This document shows positions 46,412 through 54,020 of a DNA stretch of 64,000 bases, piece after piece. A model generated the notes under the pieces. It ran no database searches, was not told where the DNA came from, and saw nothing but the letters and a program-made list of their open reading frames with translations. Source of the stretch: Palsa-504 sp963795795 (lineage in GTDB: Bacteria > Actinomycetota > Actinomycetes > Streptosporangiales > Streptosporangiaceae). The position numbers and the translations under genes are program-made. Each line of letters opens with the position of its first letter. Positions within the stretch are counted from its first letter, which is position 1. The stretch covers positions 1 through 64,000 of the forward strand of contig CAWCJS010000015.1 in assembly GCA_963795795.1 (NCBI GenBank). The letters are read 5' to 3'.

Positions 46412-47323
46412 TCAGAAGTACCCCTCGCGCTTGCGGTCTTCCATGGCTGCCTCGCTGGCCCGGTCATCGGCCCTGGTCTGGCCGCGCTCGGTAATCCGGG
46501 TCGCCGCCACCTCCCCGATCACCTCCGGTACCGTCGCGGCCGAGGACGAGACGGCCCCGGTGCAGGTCATGTCGCCGACCGTCCGGTACCGGACGGTCGC
46601 GGCGAACAGCGGCTCATCCTCGCCCCTGGTCACGTACGGGCTGTCGGCCAGGAGCAGGCCGTCCCGTTCGAACACCTGCCGTTCGTGCGCGAAGTAGATG
46701 GACGGCAGCTCGAGGCCCTCCCGCTCCACGTAGGTCCAGATGTCGAGCTCGGTCCAGTTGGACAGCGGGAACACGCGGATGTGCTCGCCGCGCCGCAGCC
46801 GGGTGTTGTACACGTTCCACAGTTCCGGCCGCTGGTTCTTCGGATCCCACTGGCCGAACTCGTCGCGGAAGGAGAACACCCGCTCCTTCGCCCTGGCCTT
46901 CTCCTCGTCCCGCCGGGCGCCGCCGAACAGCGCGTCGAACCGGTATTCCTCGATCGCGTCGAGCAGGGTCACGGTCTGCAGCCGGTTCCGGCTCGCGTGC
47001 CGGCCGGTCTCCTCGGTCACCCGGCCCGCGTCGATGGATTCCTGCACCGAGGCCACCACCAGCCGTACGCCGAGCTCGGTCACCCGGCGGTCGCGGAACG
47101 CGAGCACCTCGGGGAAGTTGTGCCCGGTGTCGACGTGCATGACGGGGAACGGGATCCGCGCGGGCCAGAAGGCCTTCGCCGCGAGGTCCAGCATCACGAT
47201 CGAGTCCTTGCCGCCGGAGAACAGCAGCACCGGCCGCTCGAACTCGGCGGCGACCTCCCGCATCACGTGGATGGCCTCGGCCTCGAGCACGTCGAGCTGG
47301 GACAGCTGGTAATCAGGGCGCAT
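46412..47323 (-). CDS. cysD: sulfate adenylyltransferase subunit 2
   Basis: A 303-residue ATP-pyrophosphatase-fold enzyme. The PP-loop is LLFSGGKDSIVMLDLAAKAF, followed by PVMHVDTGHNFPEV, the GGARRDEEKARAKERVFSFR loop, and the sulfate-site region WTELDIWTYVEREGLELPSIYFAH. The end, EDRKREGYF, is typical. The CysQ-like gene's end overlaps its start by 11 nt, so the three sulfur genes are probably one operon in the order cysQ-like, cysD, cysN. Confidence 0.94.
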   Translation of the reverse strand: MRPDYQLSQLDVLEAEAIHVMREVAAEFERPVLLFSGGKDSIVMLDLAAKAFWPARIPFPVMHVDTGHNFPEVLAFRDRRVTELGVRLVVASVQESIDAGRVTEETGRHASRNRLQTVTLLDAIEEYRFDALFGGARRDEEKARAKERVFSFRDEFGQWDPKNQRPELWNVYNTRLRRGEHIRVFPLSNWTELDIWTYVEREGLELPSIYFAHERQVFERDGLLLADSPYVTRGEDEPLFAATVRYRTVGDMTCTGAVSSSAATVPEVIGEVAATRITERGQTRADDRASEAAMEDRKREGYF

Positions 47324-48146
47324 TCGTGACTTCCCGGATCGCTTGCAGGAGCGTGCCCGCGAGGGCGGGCCGACAGACCAGGATATCCGGCATCCTCAGG
47401 TCGGCCTGGTTGTAGGCGAGCGGGGACCCGTCGACGCGCGAGGCGTGGAATCCGGCCGCCCGCGCCACGGCCACGGGCGCGGCGGTGTCCCATTCGTAGA
47501 AGCCGCCGGCGTGGACGTACGCGTCAGCCTCACCGTAGACCACAGCAGCCACTTTAGCCCCGGCTGATCCGAGGGGAACCAATTCAGCACCAATAAGATC
47601 GGAAATGCCATAAACGAGCTGCGGCGCGCGGCTCCGGCTGACCACGATCCGCACCGGGCCGTTCCCACCGCGGCCGACCGGCGGTCCGGCGGGAGCGGCC
47701 GTGGACAGCACCCTGGCCTGGGCCGGGAGGGCGACCGCGCCTGCGGTCAGCCCGCCCGTGGTCAGCCCGCCCGTGGTCAGCCCGCCCGTGGTCAGCCCGC
47801 CCGTGGTCAGCCCGCCCGTGGTCAGCCCGCCTGCGGCTTCCCAGAGGGCCACGTGCACGGCCCAGTCGGTACGCCCGGGCTCGCCGAATTCGCTGGTCCC
47901 GTCCAGCGGGTCGACGATCCAGACCCGGCTGGCCGCCAGTCGTGCCGGGTCGTCGGCCCCCTCCTCGGAGAGGACAATGTCGCCCGGGCGGCGGGCCGCG
48001 AGCTCGGTGGTGAGGAACTCGTGCGCCAGCCGGTCACCCGCCTTGCGGAGCAGGTCCGGCTCGCCGCCCCGGTCGCGCAACTGGACCAGCCGCCGGCCCG
48101 CCTCGACCGCCAGCTCCCGGGCCACGGCGTGGTCGTCCGCCCTCAC
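47313..48146 (-). CDS. cysQ: 3'(2'),5'-bisphosphate nucleotidase (CysQ-like) with a TTGGL repeat insert
   Basis: A 277-residue inositol-phosphatase-fold enzyme. The metal-binding motif VWIVDPLDGTSEFGEPGRTDWAV and the first acidic site VLSEEGADD are present, and the second substrate motif EWDTAAPVAVARAAG is near the C-terminus. It hydrolyses 3'-phosphoadenosine 5'-phosphate (or PAPS), consistent with the neighbouring sulfate genes. Between the two halves (about residues 105-135) is a repeated five-residue unit TTGGL, encoded by a 15-bp minisatellite. Normal homologues have a short loop there. Confidence 0.87.
   Translation of the reverse strand: MRADDHAVARELAVEAGRRLVQLRDRGGEPDLLRKAGDRLAHEFLTTELAARRPGDIVLSEEGADDPARLAASRVWIVDPLDGTSEFGEPGRTDWAVHVALWEAAGGLTTGGLTTGGLTTGGLTTGGLTTGGLTAGAVALPAQARVLSTAAPAGPPVGRGGNGPVRIVVSRSRAPQLVYGISDLIGAELVPLGSAGAKVAAVVYGEADAYVHAGGFYEWDTAAPVAVARAAGFHASRVDGSPLAYNQADLRMPDILVCRPALAGTLLQAIREVTNAP
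47746..47835. repeat. 15-bp minisatellite, five perfect copies plus one degenerate
   Basis: GTCAGCCCGCCCGTG repeats exactly at 47746, 47761, 47776, 47791 and 47806. A sixth copy at 47821 ends CTGCG. Each unit encodes five residues (TTGGL) on the minus strand, so copy-number change keeps the frame. The identical copies imply recent expansion. Confidence 0.95.
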
Positions 48147-48793
48147 GGCGCCGGGTCCTCGGCCTGGTCGGTGTGGTAGGTGTTCTGGGCCACGGCCAGG
48201 CCATTGACGATCAGGGTTTCGGTGGCGTCGGCGCAGCGGTCGAGCAGGAACGGGAGCTCCTTGCGTTCCGCGGCGGAGAAATCGCGCAGCACGAAGGCGG
48301 CGGGATCCATCCGGCCCGGCGGCCGGCCGATCCCGAACCTGACCCGGTAGTAGTCGCGCGTCCCCAGCGCCTGCGTGATCGAGCGGAGTCCGTTGTGGCC
48401 GTTCTCGCCGCCGCCGAACTTCAGCCGCGGGACGCCGAACGGCAGGTCGAGCTCGTCGTGGACGACCACCAGCCGTTCGGGCGGGAGCTTGTAGAACGCG
48501 GCCAGCGCCGAGACCGGCCTGCCGGACAGGTTCACGTAGGTCCGGGGCCAGGCCACGGTGACCGGAACCTCGCCCAGCCTGACCTCCGCGATGTCGTTGC
48601 CCGACCGGTGGGCCTTGAAGCGCGTGCCTGGCCCGCCGGCCCGCTCGGCCAGCAGGGCCGTCACCATATGGCCGACGTTGTGCCTGTTGCCCGCGTACTC
48701 CGGTCCCGGGTTGCCGATGCCGACGATGAGCCAGCGTTCCCCGGTCAGCCGGCCTGCTCCCCTTCGCCGGCCGCCGCCCACGGCCTCAGGCAC
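48143..48793 (-). CDS. pth: peptidyl-tRNA hydrolase
   Basis: A ribosome-recycling enzyme that frees tRNA from peptides. Signature WLIVGIGNPGPEYAGNRHNVG holds the conserved Asn and catalytic His; the catalytic Asp is in VVHDELDLPFG, and GGENGHNGLRSI is the third motif. The open frame begins at GTG 48793, but homologues start at about ERWLIVGIG. That suggests initiation near 48748, where a CTGA overlap with the rplY stop replaces the usual GTGA. A base error there is possible. Confidence 0.92.
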   Translation of the reverse strand: MPEAVGGGRRRGAGRLTGERWLIVGIGNPGPEYAGNRHNVGHMVTALLAERAGGPGTRFKAHRSGNDIAEVRLGEVPVTVAWPRTYVNLSGRPVSALAAFYKLPPERLVVVHDELDLPFGVPRLKFGGGENGHNGLRSITQALGTRDYYRVRFGIGRPPGRMDPAAFVLRDFSAAERKELPFLLDRCADATETLIVNGLAVAQNTYHTDQAEDPAP

Positions 48794-49365
48794 CTCGGGC
48801 GCCTCGGCCTCGGGCTCTTCGGCTCGGCGGACTGCCCGACCACGTGCACGACCAGCACCTCGGGGTCGGCCTGCAGGCTGACCCCGCGCGGCAGCACCAG
48901 GTCCCTGGCGTGCACCATCGACCCGATCTCCATGCCCTCTACGTCGATGTCGATGGCCTGCGGGATGTTGGTCGCCTCGGCTTCCACCGAGATCTGCACG
49001 AGCTGCTGCTCAAGCAGGCCGTCGGGAGCGATGTTCCCGATCACCCGGATGGGGACCTCGATGGTGACCTTCTCGCCCCGCCGGACCAGGATGAGGTCGA
49101 CGTGCTCGATGATGCCCTTGATCGCGTTGCGCTGCACGGCCTTGGGCAGGGCGATCTCGCTGCCGTGCTTGAGGCCCTCCAGGCGCAGCAGCACGTTCGG
49201 GGTCTTCAGCGCCATCATCAGGTCGTGGCTAGGCAGGCTCAGGTGGCGGGTTTCCGTGCCGTGTCCGTAGAGCACGGCGGGCACCCGGCCCTCGCGGCGG
49301 AACTGGCGGGCGGCGCCCTTGCCGAACTCGTCACGAGTCTCGGCGGCGATGCGGACCTCGGGCAC
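48745..49365 (-). CDS. rplY: 50S ribosomal protein L25/Ctc
   Basis: A 206-residue general-stress type L25. The 5S-rRNA-binding N-domain (AAETRDEFGKGAARQFRREGRVPAVLYG) and beta-barrel C-domain (IPQAIDIDVEGMEIGSMVHARDLVLPRGV) are clear. After VVHVVGQSAEP the frame reads basic (KSPRPRRPRCLRPW) and then AAAGEGEQAG. The neighbouring frame over the middle part encodes the usual acidic tail (EEPEAEAPEVPEAV). Two compensating indels near 48818 and 48775 are therefore likely. Confidence 0.9.
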   Translation of the reverse strand: MPEVRIAAETRDEFGKGAARQFRREGRVPAVLYGHGTETRHLSLPSHDLMMALKTPNVLLRLEGLKHGSEIALPKAVQRNAIKGIIEHVDLILVRRGEKVTIEVPIRVIGNIAPDGLLEQQLVQISVEAEATNIPQAIDIDVEGMEIGSMVHARDLVLPRGVSLQADPEVLVVHVVGQSAEPKSPRPRRPRCLRPWAAAGEGEQAG

Positions 49366-49519
49366 GGCTAATACTCCTGTCTATCTCGCAATGCGAGTTC
49401 GAAGTGTAGCCGACAAAGCCGCCAGATGCGGATGGCCGACCCGGCAACTGCGGTCACCGAGCCGGCCATGCCGACCACGTCTTACGGTTTTTGAACGAGA
49501 ACCCTGATCGTGCCGCGCC

Positions 49520-49696
49520 TCACGGGCTGGGCATGTCCTCGGGCTCTTCTCCCTCTTCGTCGTCCTCGTCGTCGTCGTCGTCGTCTTCGTCGTCCAACTC
49601 CTCGTCGTCGTCGTCGGACTCGCTCGCCTTCAGCACCCAGAGCTCTTCGAGCTCATCGATGCTGACCAGCTCCTCGGCGACGGCTGAATGTGCCAT
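49520..49696 (-). CDS. very acidic 58-residue protein beside the SARP gene
   Basis: ATG 49696 has a well-placed ribosome site (AGAGGA 8 bases upstream). The first 25 residues (MAHSAVAEELVSIDELEELW then VLKAS) form a possible amphipathic helix. From residue 26 to the end nearly every residue is Asp or Glu, finishing with PEDMPSP. The coding strand is a run of GAC/GAG-type triplets. There is no Cys and few Ser/Thr, so a lanthipeptide core is not visible. A regulatory, metal-binding or RiPP-leader-like role cannot be decided. It lies 119 bases downstream of the SARP gene on the same strand. Confidence 0.6.
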   Translation of the reverse strand: MAHSAVAEELVSIDELEELWVLKASESDDDDEELDDEDDDDDDEDDEEGEEPEDMPSP

Positions 49697-49814
49697 GTTG
49701 GTCCTCTCACTTACCTGGCCCCCGGAGCCAGAAGGATAAGAAAAGCGGGGCAGACGCGCAGCATCGTATCGGGCGGGGCACCCGCCCAGAGGGCGTCTCA
49801 GGAAATGCTGGACG

Positions 49815-52688
49815 TCAGATGTTCTGTCCCCGTATCTCCGCCGCTTGAGCGCTGTCGCCGAGGTCATCGAAGGCCGCTGCGGCCTGGGCCCACGACTCTT
49901 TTGCCTCGGCCACCAAGCCGGTGCGGGCCTGGGCCCGGCCGAGATCCCGCAGCGTGACCGCCTGCCGGTACCGGCTGCCCGCGGCCTGGTGACTGGCCAG
50001 CGCCTGCCGCAGGCAGTCAAGCGCCTCCGGGTCGCGGCCGAGGGACGCATAGCACCGCCCGAGCCAGTACCGGGCGTACCCGGTCCCGTCCGCGTGGCCG
50101 ATCTCGGCGAAGGCCAGCAGGGCCTGCTCCAGGTAGCCGATCGCCTCGGTGGCGCGATCCAGGCCGAGCAGCACGTCGCCCAGGTTGACCAGGTCCACGC
50201 CCTCGCCGAGCCGGTAGCCCACCTCCCGGTTCAGGTCGAGGGCCCGGAGCAGCAGCTCCAGGGCCTCTTCTCTCTTGCCCAGCGCGCGGTACGCGTCGGC
50301 TAGGTTGTTCGCCGCCTGCGCCTCGCCTATCCGGTCGCCGATCTCGCGCCGGATCGATAGCGCCTGTTCCAGGCAGCCGATGCTGTCGCTGTCTCCGGTA
50401 ATCCCGAGCGCGTAACCCAGGTTGTTCAGCACCCACGCCTCGCCCTGGCGGTTGCCGAGCCGCCGGGCGCTGTCCAGCGCGATGCGGTGCGTGCTGATGC
50501 AGTCCACCCAGTTGTTCCGGCTCTGAAAGACGACGAACAGGGGCGCCGGGAGACGCCAGGCGACGTCGTGCAGACCGGACGAGGACGCCTGACGGGTCGC
50601 GGCCACCACGTTGACGCGTTCGCTGTCGTACCAGGACAGGGCCTCGTCGGCCGTGGTGAAGGTCAGCGGCGCAGGATCGGCGTCGCCCCGTTTCGCCGGC
50701 TCGAGCGGCACGTTGTAGCGGTGGGGCGCCACCGCGGTGGCCGCCGCGTCCGACGTGCGCATGTACCAGCGGAGCAGCCGGCCGATGGCGGCGCCCCGGG
50801 CTGACTCGGACAGATCAGCCATCGCTCGTTCGGAAGAATAGACGCGCAGCAGATCGTGGAACTTGTACCTGTCCGTGGACGTGGATTCCAGCAGGCGCGC
50901 GTCTACCAGGGCTTCGAGCGCGGTGGCGGCCAGGTACTCCCGGGTGCCGAACAGCGCGGCGGCGGCCGCAGCCGAGACGGAAGGCCCGGGCCACAGGCCC
51001 AGCAGGCGGAACGCGTCGGCCGGGGCAATGCCGTCCGGCTGGGCACTGGCGGACAGGGCGGCGAAGCTGACCTGGAAGCTGGCGCGGACGGCCAGGTCGC
51101 CCACGCTCAGCTCGTCGAGCCGCCGCTGCTCGTCGCGGAGCCGGTTGGCCATCGCCGCGATCGTCCAGCCGCTCCGCGTGGCCAGCCGCGCCGCGCAGAT
51201 CCTGATGGCCAGCGGCAGGCCGGCGCAGGCCAGCAGCACCTCGGCGGTGGCTTCGGGTTCGGCGGCCGCGCGCTCGTTGCCTACCACCCTGCTGAACAGC
51301 GTCAGCGCGTCCTCGTCGTCGAGCACGTTCAGGTCGACCAGTTGCGTGCTGGCCAGGTCGGGCATTCGGCTGCGCGTCGTGACCAGCACCGAGCAGGACG
51401 CGGTTCCGGGCAGTAGCGGCCTGACCTGGGCGGCATCACGCGCGTTGTCGAGCACGATGAGCATCCGGCGCCCGGCCAGGATGGTCCGGAAGCGGGCCGC
51501 GCGTTCGGCCTCATCGACCGGTATGTCCCGGCCGTCCACGCCGAGATCGCGGAGGAACCTGGCGAGCACGTCCCCGACCCCCAGCGGGTGCGCTGTTGCG
51601 CCCAGCAGGTCGACGTACAGCTGCCCGTCTGGGAAGCTGCCGCGGACCCGGTGGGCCGCGTGCACGGCCAGGGACGTCTTGCCCAGCCCGCCGGAGCCGG
51701 CGACCAGCGCGATGCGGACCGCTCCGCTCTCGCCGTGCGCGCCCGCGCCCGACAGCAGGTCGCACAGGTGCCGCACCTGGTCCTCGCGGCCGGTGAAGTC
51801 GGTGACGTCCGCGGGCAGCTGGGCCGGAGCCGGGACCGGTCGCGAGACCCTGGTCTCGTCGACGGAGGGGACGGATTCCGACGCGCCGGCCGTGACCGTG
51901 CCGGCCGATATGCTGCCCGGCGCCTCCCCGCCTTCCTTGGCGAGCAAATCGTCCTGCGCGAGCATGTCGGTATAGAGGTGGCGCAGCTCGGCCCCGGGGT
52001 CGACGCCCAGTTCACCGGCGATGGCGTTCCGCGCCTGCCCGTACGCGTCGAGCGCCTCCGCGTGCCGGCCCGCGCCGTCGAGGGCCCGCATCAGCAGCGC
52101 CCAGAGCCCTTCCCGGAGGGGATGGTCGGCCAGGAGCCTGCGCAGCTCCGGTATGACCTGGGCGTGCCCGCCGCAGGCCAGCTCCGCGGTGATCCGCAAC
52201 TCGCGGGCATCGAGGCGGAGTTCGGCCAGGCGTTCGGTCTCCGCCTCGACGAGCGGCGTGGGCGGGACGTCGGCCAGCGGGCTGCCGCGCCAGAGCGCGA
52301 GCGCCTGCGCGAGCAGTCCCGCCGCGCCCTCCGCATCTCCGCCCGCCAGCGCGCGCCGGCCGTCCTGGACCAGGGCCTCGAAGACCTGGACGTCGCTGTC
52401 CGCCTCGCCCAGGCGGAGCTGATAGCCGGGAGCACGGGTCCGCAGGAGGCTACTGTCCTTGTCGCCCATGAGCCGGCGCAGCCGGAGCACGTAGATGCTG
52501 ACCAGGTTGGCCGCCGTCTCGGGCGCCGCGTCCTGCCACATTTCGCTGATCAGCACGTCGACGGGAACGACCTGCCCGGCCTTGATCAGCAGGACGGCCA
52601 GGAGGGAGCGCCACTTCGCGGCCCGGATCTCCCGCCAGTCTTCTCCGTCCCAGACCTCAAGCGGCCCGAGCAGCCGGAACCTCATCAT
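49815..52688 (-). CDS. SARP-family transcriptional regulator with NB-ARC and TPR domains (AfsR-like)
   Basis: A 957-residue regulator. Residues 1-95 are the OmpR-type winged helix (MRFRLLGPLEVWDGEDW...). Residues 96-245 are the bacterial transcriptional activation domain. From about 295 to 560 is an NB-ARC STAND ATPase with Walker A GSGGLGKTSLA (331-341), Walker B RMLIVLDNARD and sensor VLVTTRSRMPDL. From about 720 to the end there are TPR repeats (AWVLNNLGYALG, AQAANNLADAYRALGKREEA and others). Architecture equals AfsR. It probably activates a nearby or distant secondary-metabolite or differentiation gene when its ATPase switch is triggered. It lies unexpectedly between rplY and prs. Confidence 0.9.
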   Translation of the reverse strand: MMRFRLLGPLEVWDGEDWREIRAAKWRSLLAVLLIKAGQVVPVDVLISEMWQDAAPETAANLVSIYVLRLRRLMGDKDSSLLRTRAPGYQLRLGEADSDVQVFEALVQDGRRALAGGDAEGAAGLLAQALALWRGSPLADVPPTPLVEAETERLAELRLDARELRITAELACGGHAQVIPELRRLLADHPLREGLWALLMRALDGAGRHAEALDAYGQARNAIAGELGVDPGAELRHLYTDMLAQDDLLAKEGGEAPGSISAGTVTAGASESVPSVDETRVSRPVPAPAQLPADVTDFTGREDQVRHLCDLLSGAGAHGESGAVRIALVAGSGGLGKTSLAVHAAHRVRGSFPDGQLYVDLLGATAHPLGVGDVLARFLRDLGVDGRDIPVDEAERAARFRTILAGRRMLIVLDNARDAAQVRPLLPGTASCSVLVTTRSRMPDLASTQLVDLNVLDDEDALTLFSRVVGNERAAAEPEATAEVLLACAGLPLAIRICAARLATRSGWTIAAMANRLRDEQRRLDELSVGDLAVRASFQVSFAALSASAQPDGIAPADAFRLLGLWPGPSVSAAAAAALFGTREYLAATALEALVDARLLESTSTDRYKFHDLLRVYSSERAMADLSESARGAAIGRLLRWYMRTSDAAATAVAPHRYNVPLEPAKRGDADPAPLTFTTADEALSWYDSERVNVVAATRQASSSGLHDVAWRLPAPLFVVFQSRNNWVDCISTHRIALDSARRLGNRQGEAWVLNNLGYALGITGDSDSIGCLEQALSIRREIGDRIGEAQAANNLADAYRALGKREEALELLLRALDLNREVGYRLGEGVDLVNLGDVLLGLDRATEAIGYLEQALLAFAEIGHADGTGYARYWLGRCYASLGRDPEALDCLRQALASHQAAGSRYRQAVTLRDLGRAQARTGLVAEAKESWAQAAAAFDDLGDSAQAAEIRGQNI

Positions 52689-53045
52689 TACCCGGGATCA
52701 CTCGCCTCCGGCTCGACAGGGCTTCGCTTAATCATCGCTCAACCGGGACATAAGCGCCCGGCCCGAGCATGACCCTATCGCCTCGGCGACGAGACCTTCT
52801 GGCGTAATGAACCTCGCCGGACGGCCACGGGGGCGCCGCCCGACGTGCGCCAGGAGCGCCCGCTCGCCTAGCGGGGTGGGCGGCGGGAAGCGGTCCTGGC
52901 CCTGGCTGGGGAGGGGAGGGACCGGCCGTACGGGCCAGGACCGCCCGCGGCCGCTGGCATGGCCGTCGTCCCCGCGCCTCTGGCGGGGGCGGGGACGACG
53001 GTCACCGCGGCGCGTTTATATCGTGCTGCTGGCCATCCCCGGCGT
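52689..53045. other. intergenic region between SARP gene and prs, with terminator
   Basis: No supported coding sequence. It holds the SARP promoter at the left (near 52690-52760, no clear -35/-10 read). At 52963-53001 lies a perfect 13-bp inverted repeat, CCGTCGTCCCCGC and GCGGGGACGACGG, with a 13-base loop, positioned 45 bases after the prs stop on the minus transcript. It is the likely terminator of the glmU-prs unit. Confidence 0.7.
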
Positions 53046-54020
53046 TCAGGTCTGGCCGTCGAACAGGCTGGTCACCGACCCGTCGAGGAACACCTCACTG
53101 ATCGCGCGGGCGAGCAGTGGCGCGATGGACAGTACGGTCAGCTTGTCGAACCGCTTTTCCTGCGGGACGGGCAGCGTGTTCGTGATGATGATCTCGCTGA
53201 TCCTGGAGTTCTTCAGTACGTCCACCGCGGCGCCGGACAGCACCCCGTGCGTGGCCGTCGCGATCACCTGGGACGCGCCCTGCTCGAACAGGGCCTCCGA
53301 GGCCTTGGCGATCGTCGCCCCGGTGTCGATCATGTCGTCCACCAGGATGCACGTGCGCCCCTCGACCTGCCCGACCACCTCGAACATCGTGACCTGGTTC
53401 GCTACGTCCGGGTCGCGCCGCTTATGGATGATGGCCAGCGGGCAGCCGAGCCGGTCCGTCCACCGCTCGCAGACCCTCACCCGGCCGGCGTCGGGGGCCA
53501 CTATGGTGACCCGGCTGACGTCCAGCTTCTTCTCGATGTAGCTAGCCAGGATGGACAGCGCGAACAAGTGGTCCACGGGTCCGTCGAAGAAGCCCTGGAT
53601 CTGGGCGGTGTGCAGGTCAACCGCCATCAGCCGGTCCGCGCCCGCCGTCTCGAACAGGTCGGCCATGAGCCGGGCCGAGATCGGCTCGCGGCCGCGGTTC
53701 TTCTTGTCCTGCCGCGCGTAGCCGAAGAACGGCGCCACCACCGTGATGGTCCTGGCCGAGGCCCGCTTGAGGGCGTCGACCATGATCAGCTGCTCCATGA
53801 TCCACTGGTTGATGGGCGAGGTGTGGCTCTGCAGCGCGAACACGTCGCAGCCGCGGACCGAATCGAGGAACCGGACGAAGATCTCGCCGTTGGCGAAGTC
53901 GAAGAGCTGGGACGGCGTCGGCTCGGTACCCAGGCAGGCGGCCACCTCGTCGGCCAGCTCGGGGAAGGCCCGGCCGGAGACGATCATTAGCTTCTTGCCG
54001 CTTGACGACATGTCGTTCAC
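53046..54020 (-). CDS. prs: ribose-phosphate pyrophosphokinase
   Basis: A 324-residue PRPP synthase. The PRPP-binding loop is LVDDMIDTGATIAKASEAL; the flag and ATP sites include FANGEIFVRFLDSVRGCDVF and FFGYARQDKKNRGREPIS. Also DLHTAQIQGFFDGPVDHL. It makes PRPP for nucleotides, His and Trp. Its start overlaps the glmU stop by 4 nt. The codon frame is intact. Confidence 0.96.
   Translation of the reverse strand: MNDMSSSGKKLMIVSGRAFPELADEVAACLGTEPTPSQLFDFANGEIFVRFLDSVRGCDVFALQSHTSPINQWIMEQLIMVDALKRASARTITVVAPFFGYARQDKKNRGREPISARLMADLFETAGADRLMAVDLHTAQIQGFFDGPVDHLFALSILASYIEKKLDVSRVTIVAPDAGRVRVCERWTDRLGCPLAIIHKRRDPDVANQVTMFEVVGQVEGRTCILVDDMIDTGATIAKASEALFEQGASQVIATATHGVLSGAAVDVLKNSRISEIIITNTLPVPQEKRFDKLTVLSIAPLLARAISEVFLDGSVTSLFDGQT

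Noticed and set aside
47746..47835. CRISPR-like array
   Set aside because: The units are directly joined 15-mers with no spacers, lie inside a coding frame, and no cas genes are present.
49366..49519. RiPP core peptide or terminator downstream of the acidic gene
   Set aside because: No Cys/Ser/Thr-rich core, no modification enzyme next to it, and no convincing hairpin was seen.
49555..49610. Simple trinucleotide microsatellite only
   Set aside because: The GAC/GAG-type repeats lie inside a frame with an ATG, a good ribosome site and a non-repetitive N-terminal part, so a gene is more likely than bare repeat.
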